The position numbers and the translations under genes were made by a program. Of a stretch of DNA of 64,000 bases, positions 35,502-47,466 are shown in pieces. This stretch comes from Pseudomonas silesiensis. Lineage in GTDB: Bacteria > Pseudomonadota > Gammaproteobacteria > Pseudomonadales > Pseudomonadaceae. The notes under the pieces were generated by a model. It had not been told where the DNA came from, ran no database searches, and was given only the letters and a program-made list of their open reading frames with translations. Position 1 is the first letter of the stretch; each line of letters opens with the position of its first letter. The stretch is from positions 2,748,501 to 2,812,500 of the forward strand of contig NZ_CP014870.1 of the NCBI RefSeq assembly GCF_001661075.1. Direction: 5' to 3'.

Positions 35502-38342
35502 ATGAGTAAGATTGATGGGAGTGGTAAGCGTTGTATCGCCGCTGCATACCTCGAAGACGTCGAAACGATTGTCCGTGAGCTGGATTCTGACACCCGCGCA
35601 GGCTTGTCCAGTGCACAGGCTCAACTGCGTCTGAGCCGTGACGGGGCCAATGAATTGCGTACTCAACCGGTCAAACCCGCCTGGCATTACTTGCTGGCGC
35701 AATTTCGGGATCCGCTGGTTTATCTGCTGCTTGTCGCAGTGGCCATTACCTTGGTCACCTGGTTACTTGTAGAGGGTCGTGAATGGCCTGTTGATGCCGT
35801 GGTCATCACACTGATTGTGCTGGCTAATGCGCTGTTGGGGTTCATCCAGGAAACCCGCTCGCAACGAGCGGTTGCGGCCTTGGCCAAACTGACTCAAACC
35901 ACCTCCTCAATCATCCGCGATGGAGTGTTGTCGCGCATCCCCAGTCACCAACTGGTGATCGGTGATCTGCTGGTGTTGTCCGAGGGCGATTCTGTGGGCG
36001 CCGATGCTCGACTTATTCAGGCCAATGCCTTACGCGTACTGGAAGCATCGCTGACCGGAGAAAGTGAAGCGGTCTCAAAAAATGCAGTGCGTTTGCGCAT
36101 CGAAGTGCCTTTGGCAGAGCGCTCCAATATGGTGTTCAAAGGCACTGCCATCGCCCAGGGTTCGGGGCTCGGCGTCATAACTGCAATCGGTATGGCGACT
36201 GAACTCGGGGCAATCGCTCATCTGCTGGATGTGACGCCTGAAGAGGTAACGCCGCTGCAAAAGGAAGTGCGCGAAATAGGGCGGATGCTCGCCATTGCCG
36301 TTCTGGTTATCGCTTCGTTTGTTGTCGTGGCTGTGCTGATGCTCACACAGATTCACAGTGTAGACGATGTATTACGGGTGCTCCTCTTGGGGGTGTCGCT
36401 GGCGGTGGCCGCGGTGCCTGAAGGGCTGCCCGCCGTTCTGTCACTGGTGCTCGCGTTCGGCGTGCAGCGGATGGCTCGCAACAAAGCCATCATCAAGCAG
36501 CTTTCTTCCGTCGAAACCCTGGGGTCGGCATCAGTCATCTGCACCGACAAGACTGGCACGCTGACGCGTTCCGAAATGACCATCCAGCAAACCAGGACGG
36601 CATCCGGCAACGTGGCGGTCAGCGGTGTCGGTTACGCCCCGCAGGGCCAGATACATCACCAGGATCAGCCCATGACCTGCGGCCCGGTGCACAGCGAAAA
36701 TGTTCTGTTGTTACGTGGCGGAAGCCTGGCCGGCAATGCCGCGCTTGCGCAGCAGGAAGATGGCACCTGGGTGATTCAGGGAGATCCTACCGAGGGTGCC
36801 TTTCTGGTGGCAGAGCGCAAACTTGATGCACCCCCACGCAGCATCGAACGCTTCGAACGCGTGGCGGAAATACCGTTTACTTCCGATCGAAAAATGATGT
36901 CGGCACTGGTCATCGATCATGAACACAACGATGAGCGACTGCTGATCAGCAAGGGGGCGCCGGATGTACTCCTTCAACATTGCACACAGGTTCAAGTCGG
37001 GATGGATGTCGTGCCACTGACCGATGACCTTCGCGCAAAGGCCGTGGCTGATGTGAACGAGTTGTCGGGTGCCGCGTTGCGCACACTTTCCGTGGCGTAC
37101 CGCCCTTTGGCGACCAGTGAAGATGGTGCAGCCGGTGAAGCCCTTGAGACAGGGCTTATTTTCATCGGTACGGTCGGCATCATCGACCCACCGCGCAAAG
37201 AAGTCGCCCCGGCCATTACCGAGGCCCATCGAGCAGGCATCCGCATCATTATGATTACGGGCGACCATCCGCGAACGGCGACCCGCATTGCCGAGGATCT
37301 GGGCATCATCCAGGCGGGTGCCGGTGCGTTGACCGGTGCCGATCTGGATAAGCTGGACGATGCGGCGTTGGCCGAGGCGGTTAAATCGAACTCGGTTTAT
37401 GCACGTGTTGCGCCCTCGCATAAGCTGAGGATTGTCGACGCGCTTCAGGCGCAGGGGCATGTGGTGGCGATGACCGGCGATGGGGTGAATGACGCACCGG
37501 CATTGAAGTCAGCCAATATCGGCATTGCGATGGGCATAACCGGAACGGAGGTAACCAAGCAGGCGGGAAAAATGATCCTGGCAGACGATAATTTCGCGAC
37601 CATTGTGTTGGCCATTCGCGAAGGGCGCGGGATTCTTGACAATATCCGCAAGTTTCTTCGTTACTTGCTGTCTTCCAATATGGGTGAAGTACTGACGGTC
37701 TTTCTGGCCGTTGTCGGGGCTGGTGTCATCGGCCTGGTGGATGAAAAGGGCGGGATCATCCTGCCGCTACTGGCTACCCAGATTCTGTGGATCAACTTGA
37801 TCACGGATGCGGCGCCTGCCATCGCCATGGGCATTGACCCGCACAGCGAGGATCTGATGACGCGCAGCCCGCGCAGGCCTACGGATCGAATCATCGACGC
37901 ACGCATGTGGGGCGGCGTGCTGCAGGTGGGGCTGGTCATGGCGTTGGCGAGTTTATTGACGGTCGACTGGATGTTGCCGGGAGGGTTGATTGCGGGTAAT
38001 GAGTCGCTGGTCGAGGCACGTACTGCCGGTTTTACGGTCCTTGTATTGGCTCAGCTGTTTAATGCCCTATGTGCTCGCTCGGAGTCGGCCAGTGCGCTCG
38101 TCGGGCTGTTCGCCAATCGATGGCTGTGGGGGGCAATTGCCTTGGCGACGGCCTTGCAGATTGCAGTGGTGCACTGGTCGCCACTCAACAAGGCTTTCGA
38201 CACGAGTGCATTGACGCTGAGCCAGTGGGGACTTTGTTTGGCAATGGCCAGCGCAGTCTTCTGGTTTAGCGAGCTGCGCAAGCTGGGTATGCGTTTGCAT
38301 CAGGGAAAAGCCATCCGGCACCAGAAGCTGAGGTTCTTCTAA
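35502..38342 (+). CDS. P2A-type (Ca2+/cation) transporting P-type ATPase
   Basis: The 946-residue ATPase has an N-terminal cation-ATPase domain (AYLEDVETIVRELDSD, GLSSAQAQLRLSRDGANEL), TGES in the actuator, the transport-site helix AAVPEGLPAVLSLVLAFG, the phosphorylation motif ICTDKTGTLT, KGAPDVLL for ATP binding and MTGDGVNDAPALK. The PEGL motif is typical of SERCA/PMR1-like pumps, so Ca2+ or Mn2+ export is most likely; Na+/K+ or Mg2+ cannot be excluded. ATG 35502 with GGGATGAA was chosen over an in-frame start that overlaps the preceding ATPase. The 28-base gap implies cotranscription with the P1B pump. Confidence 0.92.
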   Translation: MSKIDGSGKRCIAAAYLEDVETIVRELDSDTRAGLSSAQAQLRLSRDGANELRTQPVKPAWHYLLAQFRDPLVYLLLVAVAITLVTWLLVEGREWPVDAVVITLIVLANALLGFIQETRSQRAVAALAKLTQTTSSIIRDGVLSRIPSHQLVIGDLLVLSEGDSVGADARLIQANALRVLEASLTGESEAVSKNAVRLRIEVPLAERSNMVFKGTAIAQGSGLGVITAIGMATELGAIAHLLDVTPEEVTPLQKEVREIGRMLAIAVLVIASFVVVAVLMLTQIHSVDDVLRVLLLGVSLAVAAVPEGLPAVLSLVLAFGVQRMARNKAIIKQLSSVETLGSASVICTDKTGTLTRSEMTIQQTRTASGNVAVSGVGYAPQGQIHHQDQPMTCGPVHSENVLLLRGGSLAGNAALAQQEDGTWVIQGDPTEGAFLVAERKLDAPPRSIERFERVAEIPFTSDRKMMSALVIDHEHNDERLLISKGAPDVLLQHCTQVQVGMDVVPLTDDLRAKAVADVNELSGAALRTLSVAYRPLATSEDGAAGEALETGLIFIGTVGIIDPPRKEVAPAITEAHRAGIRIIMITGDHPRTATRIAEDLGIIQAGAGALTGADLDKLDDAALAEAVKSNSVYARVAPSHKLRIVDALQAQGHVVAMTGDGVNDAPALKSANIGIAMGITGTEVTKQAGKMILADDNFATIVLAIREGRGILDNIRKFLRYLLSSNMGEVLTVFLAVVGAGVIGLVDEKGGIILPLLATQILWINLITDAAPAIAMGIDPHSEDLMTRSPRRPTDRIIDARMWGGVLQVGLVMALASLLTVDWMLPGGLIAGNESLVEARTAGFTVLVLAQLFNALCARSESASALVGLFANRWLWGAIALATALQIAVVHWSPLNKAFDTSALTLSQWGLCLAMASAVFWFSELRKLGMRLHQGKAIRHQKLRFF

Positions 38343-38429
38343 CCGCCAGTGTTAAAAGTGTCTTGGTTGCAACCAAGCGGCTGCGCCAAAATTGGCCTCG
38401 GCCAGAAGCGGTCATAGACATGAGCGCGG

Positions 38430-38512
38430 ATCGGCTAGCGTAACCTTCAGCCACTTGCGAACGACATTGGTGTTGATGCCGTGGGCAATGGCAAACGAAT
38501 GGCGAAATTTTG
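38430..38512 (-). mobile_element. remnant of an IS66-type orfA (transposase accessory)
   Basis: The minus strand encodes SFAIAHGINTNVVRKWLKVT, the helix-turn-helix of IS66/IS3-type OrfA proteins (ARxxGINxNxxxKW). No start, second ORF or terminal repeats are visible, so only a scar of the element remains. Confidence 0.65.
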
Positions 38513-38592
38513 ATACTACACGTCGAGTTGGCGGGAGCGACGAAGCCCTGACGACGATTATTGTTTTCCCACAAAAGCAGGAAACAATAATC

Positions 38593-38682
38593 ATGCTGCC
38601 GTCGATCAAAAGAATAGACAGTCACGTTCATTTTTATACTTCGCAAGATCTGCGTCGGGTGGCCGGTTCGCTGCCCTTTTGA
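38593..38682 (+). pseudogene. N-terminal fragment of an amidohydrolase-family gene
   Basis: ATG 38593 reads MLPSIKRIDSHVHFYTSQDL and then RRVAGSLPF before a stop. IDSHVHF is the metal-binding start of amidohydrolase TIM barrels, which are normally near 280 residues long. It was probably cut by the event that left the IS scar. Confidence 0.6.
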
Positions 38683-38726
38683 TTCGCGGTGGCGTTGAAG
38701 TCGCCCGGTTTGATCATGACTGTCCG

Positions 38727-38757
38727 GGCCAGCTGAATATCGCTGGCCTCTTTTTAT
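38727..38757 (+). terminator. intrinsic terminator (plus strand)
   Basis: GGCCAGC and GCTGGCC pair around an 8-base loop and are followed by TCTTTTTAT. It would end transcripts coming from the ATPase genes before the oppositely transcribed nicP. Confidence 0.8.
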
Positions 38758-38835
38758 CCTGCTTAGGTGTGACGCTCATCCCGATCGTTTGGGGCGTGAG
38801 CTCATTGACTGACCGCCCACCGGCGGTTATGGCTA

Positions 38836-40128
38836 TCAGAAAAGGCTGATGTTATAGCTGAGGATCAGCCGGTTCTCGTCAATGTCGCTACGGTAGTTGG
38901 AGCGTGCAGTCACATTGCGGATGCGGATGCCCACTCCGCGCAGCGATCCACTCTGGACAACGTAGCCAATATCCAGGTCGCGCTCCCAGTCCTTGCCTTC
39001 GAAGCCCTGTCCAGTGCTGACGTTATCCCCAGTCACGTAGCGCAGGGTGGTGGTCAGGCCGGGAATGCCGAGGGCGGCGAAGTCGTAGTCGTGACGCACC
39101 TGCCAGGAGCGTTCGTCCGGTGCGGCGAACTCGTAGGTGGGCAGGGTGTTGCCAAGCGGGTTGGTGTTGGCGCCGATCTGGATGAAGCCGTCGTCACCCC
39201 CGATCTGCTGGTAGCCCAGGTAGAAGGTATGGCCGCCGTGTTTCGCGGAAAGCAGGTTGGACAGTGCGTGGTTGTCGAGTTTGCCCGCGATGCTCTGGCC
39301 ATCGTCGCTGGCGTCGAAGTAGCCGAGACTCACACCGAGTGTCCAGTCTCCCACAGGTTCGGCGTGCTTGAAGCTGTAGTAGCGCTGCTGGTAGATGTCC
39401 TCCAGTTGCGCCTGCCAGAGGCCGACGCTGGTGCGGTTCGAGTTGAAGCTGTAATCGGCGCCCAGGTAGTTGAAGCGGTCACTGGTGAACCTGGCGATAC
39501 GCGCCGGGTTGATCGGGTCGTTGATCAGCGCATACATGTCCTGGGTGTTGGTCGAGTCGCGCAGGCTGGTGGAGTGCAGCTGGCCGGCGTTGATGGTCAG
39601 GCCTGTCCACTCCTTGGATACCAGCGAGGCGCCCTGGTAGGTCGGCGGCAGCAGGCGCAGGTCGCTGTGCACCAGTACCGGCAGGTTGGGCCGCAATTCG
39701 CCAATCTTCAACTCGGTGCTGGAGGCCTTGAATTTGACTGCTGCACCCAGGCGGCCGTATTCATCGGCGGACTTGCCGTCGTCGTGTGTCGGCAGCAGTC
39801 CGCTCCTGGCCCGGCTCGGGCTGCTGTCGAGCTTGACGCCGTAGAGGCCGAGCACGTCCACGCCGACACCGATACTGCTCTGGGTGTAGCCTGAACGGAC
39901 ATCGAGGATAAAGCCCTGGGCCCATTCCTCGGCCTTGGATTGCTTGTTGGGGCCGACGATGTCGGAGAAGTCGCGGCTAAAGTAATAGTTGCGCAGTTGC
40001 AGGTTGGCCGTCGCGCCTTCGATGAAGCCGGCTTCTTCGGCCAGCAGTGGCGAGGCCAGGCCCAGTGTCAGGCAGCCGCCGAGGGTGCCGCTGATTGCAT
40101 GGGCTTTGCGCAGTGCAGGAGTGTGCAT
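38836..40128 (-). CDS. nicP: OprD-family porin of the nicotinate cluster
   Basis: The 430-residue outer-membrane protein has a signal peptide ([20 protein letters not shown], cleavage near LLAEE) and an OprD barrel: [20 protein letters not shown], then [41 protein letters not shown] and the terminal strand [12 protein letters not shown] ending in Phe, the recognition residue for barrel assembly. It probably admits nicotinate or its hydroxylated derivatives. It is the last gene of the nicC-nicP unit, 207 bases after nicT. Confidence 0.88.
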   Translation of the reverse strand: MHTPALRKAHAISGTLGGCLTLGLASPLLAEEAGFIEGATANLQLRNYYFSRDFSDIVGPNKQSKAEEWAQGFILDVRSGYTQSSIGVGVDVLGLYGVKLDSSPSRARSGLLPTHDDGKSADEYGRLGAAVKFKASSTELKIGELRPNLPVLVHSDLRLLPPTYQGASLVSKEWTGLTINAGQLHSTSLRDSTNTQDMYALINDPINPARIARFTSDRFNYLGADYSFNSNRTSVGLWQAQLEDIYQQRYYSFKHAEPVGDWTLGVSLGYFDASDDGQSIAGKLDNHALSNLLSAKHGGHTFYLGYQQIGGDDGFIQIGANTNPLGNTLPTYEFAAPDERSWQVRHDYDFAALGIPGLTTTLRYVTGDNVSTGQGFEGKDWERDLDIGYVVQSGSLRGVGIRIRNVTARSNYRSDIDENRLILSYNISLF

Positions 40129-40335
40129 GCTGGTGATCTCTGGAATGAGGACAAAGCGCCTCCCGTCAGACGAGGTCGAGGCCTGTCCGCAGGAGGGGGC
40201 TTGAACATGGGGTTTTTACTGATGGCTCGCGGGCCTGGCTTGAGCTGCTCGCGTCGGTGGCATCAGCCGCAAGGGGGCTGTATGAGATCCCCTTGCGACT
40301 TACACCAGGACACGCAGTCGCCTGGCTGACGTGTC

Positions 40336-41652
40336 TCAGCGATTGACCAGCTTGGCCGGCAGGGCGATCACCAGGAAGCTGCTGAGAATCAGGCAGCCGG
40401 CGAAGAACCACAGTGCGCCGGCACTGCTGCCGGTGACGTCGATGGCCACGCCCATCAGCGAGTTGCTGACCAGCCCGGCGATGTTCGCCACCGAGCAGGC
40501 GAGGGCGAAGCCGGTGGCCGCCGCGGTGCCTTTGAGAAAGGTTGCCGGCAGGCTGAAGAACACCGGCACCGCGCCGATGATCGCCGCCGACGCAACAGCG
40601 AACAGCGCCACGGTCGCCACCACATTGTCGACAAAGAAGGGCGCACTGGCCATGGCTGCCGCGCCCACCAGGAAGGGCACGATGATGTGCCAGCGGCGTT
40701 CGCGGTGTTTGTCGGAGCTGGCGCCGATCAACAGCATGCCCAGCAACGCGGCGATGCTCGGCAGCGCGGTGAGCACGCCGATGTGGAAGGTATCGACCAC
40801 GCCGGCGTTGCGGATGAAGGTCGGCATCCAGAACCCCATGGCGTAGGCGCTGAGCAAGATCGAGAAGTCGATGCCGCCGAGCATCCACACCTTCAGGTTG
40901 AAGAAACCGTCGCGAAAGCTGTGCTTGCTGCCGGTGGAGTCGGCGTCGTCGGCGCGCAGTTCCTGTTCCAGCAGGTTTTTCTCGTCATCGTTGAGCCATT
41001 TGGCCTGGCGGTAGTTGTTCGGCAAGGCCCAGAAGGTCAGCACACCGAGCAGTACGCTGGGTATCGCTTCGAGGAGGAACAGCCACTGCCAGCCGCGCAG
41101 GCCGCCAGCGTTATCGAAATGCCCCATGATCCAGCCGGACAGCGGGCCGCCGAGCACGCTGGACAACGGCAGGCCGATCATGAACAAGGCGATGATGCGG
41201 CCGCGGCGATAGGTCGGGAACCAGGTGGTCAGGTAATACAGCACCCCCGGCAGAAAGCCCGCTTCGGCGGCGCCGAGCAGGAAGCGCAGGATGTAGAACT
41301 GCGTGGTGGAAGTGACGAGCATGGTGCAGGCCGAGAGCAGGCCCCAGGTGATCATGATGCGGGCGATCCAGATCTTCGCCCCGACTTTTTCCAGGACCAG
41401 ATTGCTCGGAACCTCGAAAATGATATAGCCGACGAAAAACAGACCGGCGCCCAGGCCGAAAGCGGTTTCGCTGAACTGCAGATGCTCGAGCATTTGCAGT
41501 TTGGCGAAGCCGACGTTGATCCGGTCCAGATAAGAGGCCAGATAGCAGAAGCAGAGGAAGGGGATAAGCTTCCAGGTGATCTTGCGGTAAAGCGCCTGGA
41601 CTGGGTCGGCGACGGTGGTCGCAGTGGGTGTACTTACATTTGCAGAGGGCAT
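40336..41652 (-). CDS. nicT: MFS transporter of the nicotinate cluster
   Basis: The 438-residue inner-membrane protein has 12 predicted helices of the anion:cation symporter (ACS) type of the major facilitator family. It shows YLDRINVGFAKLQMLEHLQF after helix 1, RFLLGAAEAGFLPGVLYYLT, and FFSLPATFLKGTAAATGFAL in the second half. It resembles phthalate/4-hydroxyphenylacetate permeases and is placed exactly as NicT in P. putida, where it takes up 6-hydroxynicotinate. A 270-base gap precedes it after nicF with no obvious promoter. Confidence 0.88.
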   Translation of the reverse strand: MPSANVSTPTATTVADPVQALYRKITWKLIPFLCFCYLASYLDRINVGFAKLQMLEHLQFSETAFGLGAGLFFVGYIIFEVPSNLVLEKVGAKIWIARIMITWGLLSACTMLVTSTTQFYILRFLLGAAEAGFLPGVLYYLTTWFPTYRRGRIIALFMIGLPLSSVLGGPLSGWIMGHFDNAGGLRGWQWLFLLEAIPSVLLGVLTFWALPNNYRQAKWLNDDEKNLLEQELRADDADSTGSKHSFRDGFFNLKVWMLGGIDFSILLSAYAMGFWMPTFIRNAGVVDTFHIGVLTALPSIAALLGMLLIGASSDKHRERRWHIIVPFLVGAAAMASAPFFVDNVVATVALFAVASAAIIGAVPVFFSLPATFLKGTAAATGFALACSVANIAGLVSNSLMGVAIDVTGSSAGALWFFAGCLILSSFLVIALPAKLVNR

Positions 41653-41922
41653 CGGGGTGTCTCCTGGCGGTGACTTTGTGATTGTTGTTTAGCCGCGGAT
41701 CAATGCTTTGGCAGCACCGGTCGGCGGCTTCCAAAGGCAGTGTCAGAAGACTGGGCAGGGTGTGATGTCGACCCTTGCTCAGTATTTGGCGACCAGTGCT
41801 CTACGGCCTGGTTCGACGGCAGATATCCATTTCTGCCGGTTATTCGGTAAAAGCGTGAATCTGTGGAGGTTGCAGGCTTGCCCGGAGGACGCTGTGCCAG
41901 CCCGGGAAAACCAATGGCCCTC

Positions 41923-42555
41923 TCATTTCCTGAACTGCTTCATGGCCTCCTGTTTACTCACCACATCGCCATACTTGCTATCAATGTCGAACAGGTTGGC
42001 TTCGTGTGGCGCGGGGTGTCGATCGCCGACGCATTCGCGAACAACGATGGTCCGGAATCCATGCTGCACGGCATCTACCGCCGTCGCGCGAATACAGCCA
42101 CTGGTCGAGCAGCCAGCCAGTACCACGGTGTCGATGCCTTGGGCGTGCAACATCGACGCCAGGCTGGTGCCGAAAAACGAGCTGGCGTATTGCTTGCTGA
42201 TCACCACTTCATCGGGGTTGGGCAGCACCGGCTCGCAGAAGGCTGCCAGTGGGTTGCCCTCGACCATGTCTTTCATCACGGGGGCTTTTTTGACCCATAT
42301 ACCGCCGTCGGCAAAGTGCCCTGGGTGGTAGCGAATGTTGGTATGCACGACCAGGATTTCATGTTGGCGGGCGCAGGCCAGCAGTTCGACGCTCTCGGCG
42401 ACAGCGCTGACCACGCCTGGCGCGTACAGCGGTGCGCCTTCTTGGGTATAGCCCTGCATGAAATCGATCATCAGCAGCGCAGGCTTGTTGCCAAAGCCGA
42501 TGCGCTGGCCCCACACACCCTGATAGTTGGCGTCGGCGCTTTGTTCTTGGCTCAT
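41923..42555 (-). CDS. nicF: maleamate amidohydrolase
   Basis: The 210-residue isochorismatase-fold hydrolase converts maleamate to maleate and ammonia. The catalytic triad is visible as Asp in ALLMIDFMQGYT, Lys in WVKKAPV and the nucleophile Cys in LAGCSTSGCIRATAVDA with its cis-peptide. Start 42555 has an AGGAGC site. It sits 9 bases after nicE in the nicCDEF operon. Its activity completes ring-nitrogen release in nicotinate breakdown. Confidence 0.93.
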   Translation of the reverse strand: MSQEQSADANYQGVWGQRIGFGNKPALLMIDFMQGYTQEGAPLYAPGVVSAVAESVELLACARQHEILVVHTNIRYHPGHFADGGIWVKKAPVMKDMVEGNPLAAFCEPVLPNPDEVVISKQYASSFFGTSLASMLHAQGIDTVVLAGCSTSGCIRATAVDAVQHGFRTIVVRECVGDRHPAPHEANLFDIDSKYGDVVSKQEAMKQFRK

Positions 42556-42564
42556 GATACGCTC

Positions 42565-43320
42565 CTATTTATAAGCGCCAGACAGCAACGCGCCCGCACC
42601 CGGAACGATGGGCTCCAGGTCCAGTGCCTTGAGCATGGCGTAGGTGGTGGCGATGGCGGCGGTGAGTACCGGTTTGCCGGTTTCGGCCTCGACTTGCGAG
42701 ACCACTCCCAGCGATTGCATCTGCACGCAGGCCGACAGGACGATCACATCCACGCCTTCAAGGTTCATGTCGCGCACAATGGCGGGCAGGTTGGACGGAT
42801 CGTGGCGGGCGACGGCCAGATTGTCGGGAATTTCCAGGGCGCGCCAGTCCACCACCTCGAAACCTTCTTCGCGAATGTAATCCACCACCAGTTCGGTCAG
42901 CGGCTTCATGTACGGCGCGACAATGGCAATGCGTTTGGCGCCCATGACTTTCAAGCCTTCGATCAAGGCGCCGGCGCTGGTGATGACCGGCGCATTGGCG
43001 TCGTTGTCGGCGGTGGCCTTGCGCAGCCGCTGCTCGGACTGGCGGTGATAACCCAGGCCCATGGCCATGATCGCCACCAGGCACGCATAACCCAGCACGT
43101 CGACCTTGGCGTCAGACAGCTCGACCGCGCAGCGATCGGATTCGCCATCCATTGCCGCCAGCTCTTCCTTGCGCACCTGCTTCATGCGCATGCGGCTGGA
43201 GTGAAAGGTGAAACGTTCGGGGCGGATCAGTTGGCGTGCTGCCAGCATCGCCGGGATCTCGGTTTCCATGGTGGTGTTGGAACTTGGCACAATCTGGCCG
43301 ATACGATAAGGCTTGATCAC
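42565..43320 (-). CDS. nicE: maleate cis-trans isomerase
   Basis: The 251-residue Asp/Glu-racemase-family enzyme turns maleate into fumarate. The N-terminal catalytic region is YRIGQIVPSSNTTMETEIPA, and the C-terminal Cys is in VIVLSACVQMQSL. GTG 43320 (IKPYRIGQIV) is chosen because AGGAGA lies 6 bases upstream; the ATG six codons earlier falls inside that site. It is 30 bases after nicD. Fumarate enters the TCA cycle, so this is the last step of the pathway. Confidence 0.93.
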   Translation of the reverse strand: MIKPYRIGQIVPSSNTTMETEIPAMLAARQLIRPERFTFHSSRMRMKQVRKEELAAMDGESDRCAVELSDAKVDVLGYACLVAIMAMGLGYHRQSEQRLRKATADNDANAPVITSAGALIEGLKVMGAKRIAIVAPYMKPLTELVVDYIREEGFEVVDWRALEIPDNLAVARHDPSNLPAIVRDMNLEGVDVIVLSACVQMQSLGVVSQVEAETGKPVLTAAIATTYAMLKALDLEPIVPGAGALLSGAYK

Positions 43321-43350
43321 AAAATGTCTCCTTTGCAACGTGCGTTGAAT

Positions 43351-45394
<2,044 letters not shown>

Positions 45395-45550
45395 CTTTTT
45401 CAATTGGAATAGCACAATTGAAAAATAAAAAATCAACGATAAACGGCGCGCGTAACGCTTTGTAACCATTGGTTATTGGGGTTGTGTTGCTTTGTAACGT
45501 TTAGCCCCCTCTCATCAAGCGCCCGTCAATTTGATGTTTTATCGTTAATA

Positions 45551-45564
45551 AATAGCGTATACAC
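45551..45564 (+). promoter_or_regulatory. candidate NicR operator, nicX side
   Basis: AATAGCGTATACAC is the exact reverse complement of the copy at 45381 and lies 97-110 bases before the nicX start, one operator per divergent promoter. Confidence 0.65.
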
Positions 45565-45660
45565 TTCAAATTCGTGCAGGCGCCAGGCTCGTTGCCTTGC
45601 TTTGGTGCACAGGGCGCGAGGCGTCGAACCAACTCAACAGGTTAAGAGGAAGACAAAAAA

Positions 45661-46713
45661 ATGCCGGTAAGCGATTGCGAACTGACCCAGATGTTTGAAC
45701 ACGTGTTGCAACTGTCGAAAGTGGACTCGACCCAAAGCGTTGCGGTGCTGAAAAGCCACTACTCCGACCCGCGGACCGTGCGGGCAGCCATGGACGCCGC
45801 CCAGCGTCTTGGGGCCAAGGTCTATGCGGTCGAGTTGCCGTCGTTCAACCACCCTATGGCCATGGGCAATGACATGACCGCTTACTGCGGCGACACCGCG
45901 CTGACCGGCAATATCGCCGCGCAACGGGCGTTGGAAGCGGCGGACCTGGTGATCGACACCATGATGTTGCTGCACTCGCCGGAGCAGGAGCAGATCCTCA
46001 AGACCGGGACGCGCATACTATTGGCGGTCGAACCACCGGAAGTGCTGGCGCGGATGCTGCCTACGCTGGCGGACAAAGAACGGGTGATGGCGGCCGAGAA
46101 GCTGCTGAAGCAGGCGCGCTCGATCCACGTGAAGTCCAGGGCCGGCAGCGATTTCAAGGCGTTGCTCGGGCAATACCCTGCGGTCACCGAGTACGGTTTT
46201 GCCGATGAGCCGGGGCGTTGGGATCATTGGCCCAGCGGGTTTCTATTCTCCTGGCCAAACGAGGAAACCGCCGAGGGCGTACTGGTGATCGACGTCGGCG
46301 ATATCCTGTTGCCGTTCAAGAATTACTCGCGAGAGAAGATCACCCTGGAAATCGAAAAGGGCTTCATTACCTCGATCCATGGTGGCTTCGAGGCCGAATA
46401 CCTGCGCGACTACATGAAGTACTTCAACGACCCCGAGGTGTACGGCATCTCCCATATCGGCTGGGGTTTGCAACCGCGTGCGCAGTGGACCGCCATGGGC
46501 TTGCATGACAAAAACGACGGCATGTGCATGGATGCCCGGGCGTTCTACGGCAACTTCCTGTTCTCCACCGGGCCCAATACCGAGGTGGGCGGCACCCGAA
46601 AAACCCCGTGCCACCTGGACATCCCGCTGCGCCATTGCGATATCTACCTCGATGATCAGGCGGTGGTCCTGGGCGGTGATGTGGTCGCGCCGCAGGCCTC
46701 TATCGCGCGGTGA
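45661..46713 (+). CDS. nicX: 2,5-dihydroxypyridine 5,6-dioxygenase
   Basis: The 350-residue non-heme iron enzyme opens 2,5-dihydroxypyridine to N-formylmaleamate. It has the NicX/leucyl-aminopeptidase-related fold, with the C-terminal metal-ligand region: the Glu-rich ITSIHGGFEAEYLRDYMKYF, YGISHIGWGLQPRAQW (His) and DMILD-like LDIPLRHCDIYLDDQ (His, Asp). GAGGAAG lies 8 bases before ATG 45661. It is transcribed with nicR, opposite to nicC. Confidence 0.94.
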   Translation: MPVSDCELTQMFEHVLQLSKVDSTQSVAVLKSHYSDPRTVRAAMDAAQRLGAKVYAVELPSFNHPMAMGNDMTAYCGDTALTGNIAAQRALEAADLVIDTMMLLHSPEQEQILKTGTRILLAVEPPEVLARMLPTLADKERVMAAEKLLKQARSIHVKSRAGSDFKALLGQYPAVTEYGFADEPGRWDHWPSGFLFSWPNEETAEGVLVIDVGDILLPFKNYSREKITLEIEKGFITSIHGGFEAEYLRDYMKYFNDPEVYGISHIGWGLQPRAQWTAMGLHDKNDGMCMDARAFYGNFLFSTGPNTEVGGTRKTPCHLDIPLRHCDIYLDDQAVVLGGDVVAPQASIAR

Positions 46714-46818
46714 TATAAAAGAGGGGGGCCGGGACAGTGACCCACCACGATTGAGTTACCTTGATCCCCCTCGCAGGTTAATGTAAACGCCACTTACTTT
46801 TTTTTGATAGAGCCCGCC

Positions 46819-47283
46819 GTGCCGGATACGACAGACAACACCCCACAGACAACCGCGCCCTATGCCTTTTCCGAGCAGGTCGGTCATTTGCTGCGCAAGG
46901 CTTACCAGCGCAATATGGCGATCTTCCAGCAGAACATCGACGATTCGCAGCTGACCGCCGTGCAGTTCATCACGCTGTGCGCCGTGCGTGACAGCGGGCC
47001 GAGCTCATTGACCGAGCTGGTCAAGGCCACTGCGGTGGATCAGGCGACCATTCGAGGCATCGTCGAGCGGCTCAAGGCGCGCGACCTGATCACCCTGGAA
47101 CCAGACCCTCAAGATCGGCGCAAAGTCATCGTTGGCCTGTCCGACAGTGGTCATCAATTGGTGCGTGACACCGAGCCCCATGCTGCCCGCGTCAGCGAAC
47201 TGACCATGGGTAACCTCAACCCGGCCGAGCGCGTCGCGATGCTGTATCTGCTGCGCAAAATGATCGATGACGCCGACGATTAA
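46819..47283 (+). CDS. nicR: MarR-family regulator NicR
   Basis: From GTG 46819 the protein has 154 residues; a TTG at 46804 could add five. It has a MarR winged helix: LTAVQFITLCAVRDSGPSSL, DQATIRGIVERLKARDLITL and the wing EPDPQDRRKVIVGLSDSG. In P. putida NicR represses the nicC and nicX promoters and is released by 6-hydroxynicotinate. The 106-base gap from nicX and cotranscription give autoregulation through the operators at 45381 and 45551. Confidence 0.9.
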   Translation: MPDTTDNTPQTTAPYAFSEQVGHLLRKAYQRNMAIFQQNIDDSQLTAVQFITLCAVRDSGPSSLTELVKATAVDQATIRGIVERLKARDLITLEPDPQDRRKVIVGLSDSGHQLVRDTEPHAARVSELTMGNLNPAERVAMLYLLRKMIDDADD

Positions 47284-47322
47284 CGACTGACAAGCCGCCC
47301 CTGGCATTCTTCTTGCCTCTGA

Positions 47323-47346
47323 TTCATGAAGTGGTCACTTCATGAA
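47323..47346. promoter_or_regulatory. 24-base perfect palindrome, candidate NicS operator 1
   Basis: Arms ttcatgaagtg and cacttcatgaa pair exactly around a GT centre. It lies in the nicR-nicA gap, 193 bases before nicA. Confidence 0.7.
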
Positions 47347-47466
47347 AAAATGTAGTCAGGGGTAACGTGAAGAGTCGGTAGCCAACCCCCTCTTCAAGCT
47401 CTGTAACCCGCAATGGCACTGCGCTCGATCTGCGCAGTACGCACATGCGGCCCCGGTCACGCCTTT

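Larger units (their letters stand above)
38343..38835. other. 493-base scar between stress island and nic cluster
   Basis: It contains a perfect 16-base palindrome CTTGGTTGCAACCAAG (38362-38377), an IS66-like orfA remnant (38430-38512, minus), a truncated amidohydrolase start (38593-38682), an intrinsic terminator (38727-38757) and a hairpin next to the nicP stop (38812-38827). No intact gene is seen. Confidence 0.7.
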
